Assembly (NCBI GenBank): GCA_030654205.1
Contig: JAURXW010000065.1
Coordinates: forward strand, 1 to 5,608
Origin: Bacteriovorax sp.
Lineage (GTDB): Bacteria > Bdellovibrionota > Bacteriovoracia > Bacteriovoracales > Bacteriovoracaceae
Direction of reading: 5' to 3'
Length of the DNA stretch: 5,608 bases
How positions within the stretch are numbered: the stretch's first letter is position 1; the number at the start of each line of letters is the position of its first letter. Below, one piece after another: positions 4,354 through 5,608 of this stretch. The notes below the pieces were generated by a model. That model was not told the origin of the DNA. It worked only from the letters and a program-made list of their open reading frames with translations, and made no database searches. A program made the position numbers and the translations under genes.

Positions 4354-5608
4354 ATGGGACAAGTTGGATTTGGAAGTTATCGTATAAGTATCCGCTCGAG
4401 TGATCACCGCATGGCCTTAATTGAAGCACTGAAACTAGGTTGTCCATTAATCGATACTTCTGCCAATTATACAAATGGAGAGTCCGAAGAATTAATTGGT
4501 TCTGTTTTACAAGATCATCCTGATTTTCATCCTACACTTGTAACTAAGGCCGGATATGTTCAGGGTAAAAATTTGGACATATTAGATGAATTAATGGCCG
4601 CTGGATTAGCATGTGAAGATTTAGTGGATCTAGGAGATGATCTTAAACATTCAATTCACCCGGATTTTTTAAAAAATCAATTGGATAATTCTTTAAAGCG
4701 ATTACAGGTTAAATCTATCGATATTTTTTTACTTCACAATCCAGAATATTATTTTAAAAGTAAAGACGGCGATATTTCTCAAGATGAATATTACCGCCGA
4801 ATAAAAAAGGCATTTGTTTATCTTGAAACTGAAGTCGCGAGTGGGAGAATTAAATCTTATGGAATAAGTTCTAATAATTTCGTTTTACCTCTCAATCATC
4901 TTGAAGTGACTAGCTTGAGTAGAGTCCTTGAAATTGCCAATAGTATTGGTCCAAAAAATCATTTTACAACAATTCAATTTCCTTTTAATTTAATTGAAAT
5001 TGGGGCCCTTGAAAAATTTGGTGATTATGGAGATGAAAATTTATTAGATTTAGCGAGACTAAATAACATAACGACAATGATTAATAGACCACTCAACGCT
5101 TTTACAAATAATCAGTTGGTCAGACTTGCAACTTATGAAACGCAAACGAGCGACTTTGACGAAGATCGTGCCCAGAAAGATTTTGATGATGCTATGAAGT
5201 TGGTTGAGAATAAATGGCGTGAATCGGCCAGTACAGATGATTTGGTCGATGGTGAAGATTTTTTTGATCTAAATCTTATAAAGCAAATGAATGAACTTTG
5301 GAAGGCACTGCCTAGCCCCGATGCAGTTGAGCAAGTTTATTACGGCCACTTTTTTCCTTTTCTTGCCCGAATTTGGGGAGACCCAGGCTTAAGTCCAAAA
5401 GATGCGGCCCCTTTTTATGAGTTACTTGAACACTCATTAATTTATGCTCGAAAAAATATGACTATAAAAGCGCTAGAATTTAAAAAACAGGCCTCGGAAG
5501 TCGGACTTATTTCAAAACAAGCAAACAGGCCATTTGCAGTAGAAGTTGTTCAAACATACCTAGACTACGGCTTTGACTATGTCTTAGTAGGAATGAAGAA
5601 AATAGAGT
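4354..5608 (+). CDS. Aldo/keto reductase family oxidoreductase, unusually long (3' end outside window)
   Basis: NAD(P)H-dependent carbonyl reductase or alcohol dehydrogenase of the AKR (beta/alpha)8-barrel fold; substrate unknown. The frame is open for 418 codons to the window end without a stop. The start is ATG 4354: the only in-frame codons between it and the upstream in-frame stop (TAG 4345) are not starts, and AGGA precedes it. The protein begins at the first barrel strand, 'VGFGSYRIS'. The catalytic tetrad is complete: D34 in 'LIDTSANY', Y39 in the same motif, K65 in 'VTKAGY', H128 in 'FLLHNPEYY'. Other AKR landmarks are 'GESEELIG' (42-49), 'GRIKSYGISSNNF', 'NRPLNAF', and near the end 'YVLVGMKK', normally the last barrel strand. 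Typical AKRs have about 280-350 residues; here the segment between 'NRPLNAF' and 'VLVGM' is stretched to roughly 150 residues. No signal peptide, so cytoplasmic, unlike its exported operon partner. The missing end is probably short, because the last barrel strand is already present. Confidence 0.93.
   Translation, partial: MGQVGFGSYRISIRSSDHRMALIEALKLGCPLIDTSANYTNGESEELIGSVLQDHPDFHPTLVTKAGYVQGKNLDILDELMAAGLACEDLVDLGDDLKHSIHPDFLKNQLDNSLKRLQVKSIDIFLLHNPEYYFKSKDGDISQDEYYRRIKKAFVYLETEVASGRIKSYGISSNNFVLPLNHLEVTSLSRVLEIANSIGPKNHFTTIQFPFNLIEIGALEKFGDYGDENLLDLARLNNITTMINRPLNAFTNNQLVRLATYETQTSDFDEDRAQKDFDDAMKLVENKWRESASTDDLVDGEDFFDLNLIKQMNELWKALPSPDAVEQVYYGHFFPFLARIWGDPGLSPKDAAPFYELLEHSLIYARKNMTIKALEFKKQASEVGLISKQANRPFAVEVVQTYLDYGFDYVLVGMKKIE

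Noticed and set aside
2..5608. CRISPR arrays, tRNA or rRNA genes, insertion sequences or integrase-type genes.
   Set aside because: No direct-repeat series, cloverleaf, terminal inverted repeats or transposase motifs were seen on either strand.

Overview
This is an A+T-rich window (roughly two thirds A+T by eye) from the chromosome of a Gram-negative bacterium. It holds seven protein-coding genes, and the first and last run off the ends. A SlyX protein, a DUF3050 protein, two exported proteins with signal peptides and an S1 protease of a type I associate with Bdellovibrio and relatives suggest the Bdellovibrionota (Bdellovibrio/Bacteriovorax-like). That is an inference from gene content and style, not a taxonomic proof. 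I see no RNA gene, insertion sequence, CRISPR array, phage gene or attachment site. No gene-free stretch exceeds about 135 bases.

Left part (1-1678, + strand): the C-terminal part of a GNAT acetyltransferase, a small winged-helix DNA-binding-like protein of unknown role, and a full-length DUF3050 protein. DUF3050 has a heme-oxygenase-like appearance with several His/Asp/Glu residues that could bind metal. It starts with TTG, has a good Shine-Dalgarno, and has a plausible promoter of its own inside the end of the preceding gene.

Middle (1679-3300): a gene for an exported protein of about 414 residues that I do not recognise. It has a strong promoter candidate, a near-perfect Shine-Dalgarno, and a strong intrinsic terminator at 3046-3084. 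It looks like a single-gene transcription unit. A slyX gene on the minus strand converges on this terminator.

Right part (3301-5608, + strand): divergent from slyX is a two-gene unit. The first gene encodes an exported trypsin-like serine protease with an intact His-Asp-Ser triad. Six bases later comes an aldo/keto reductase with an intact Asp-Tyr-Lys-His tetrad and an unusually long C-terminal half, cut by the window end. The slyX/protease intergenic region contains an imperfect inverted repeat.

The genes do not form an obvious pathway, and the window reads as ordinary chromosome with several poorly characterised proteins. The best leads are the uncharacterised exported protein, the possible metal site of the DUF3050 protein, the enlarged aldo/keto reductase, and the start and promoter architecture of the protease gene. 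I did not find convincing evidence of a new multi-gene system.
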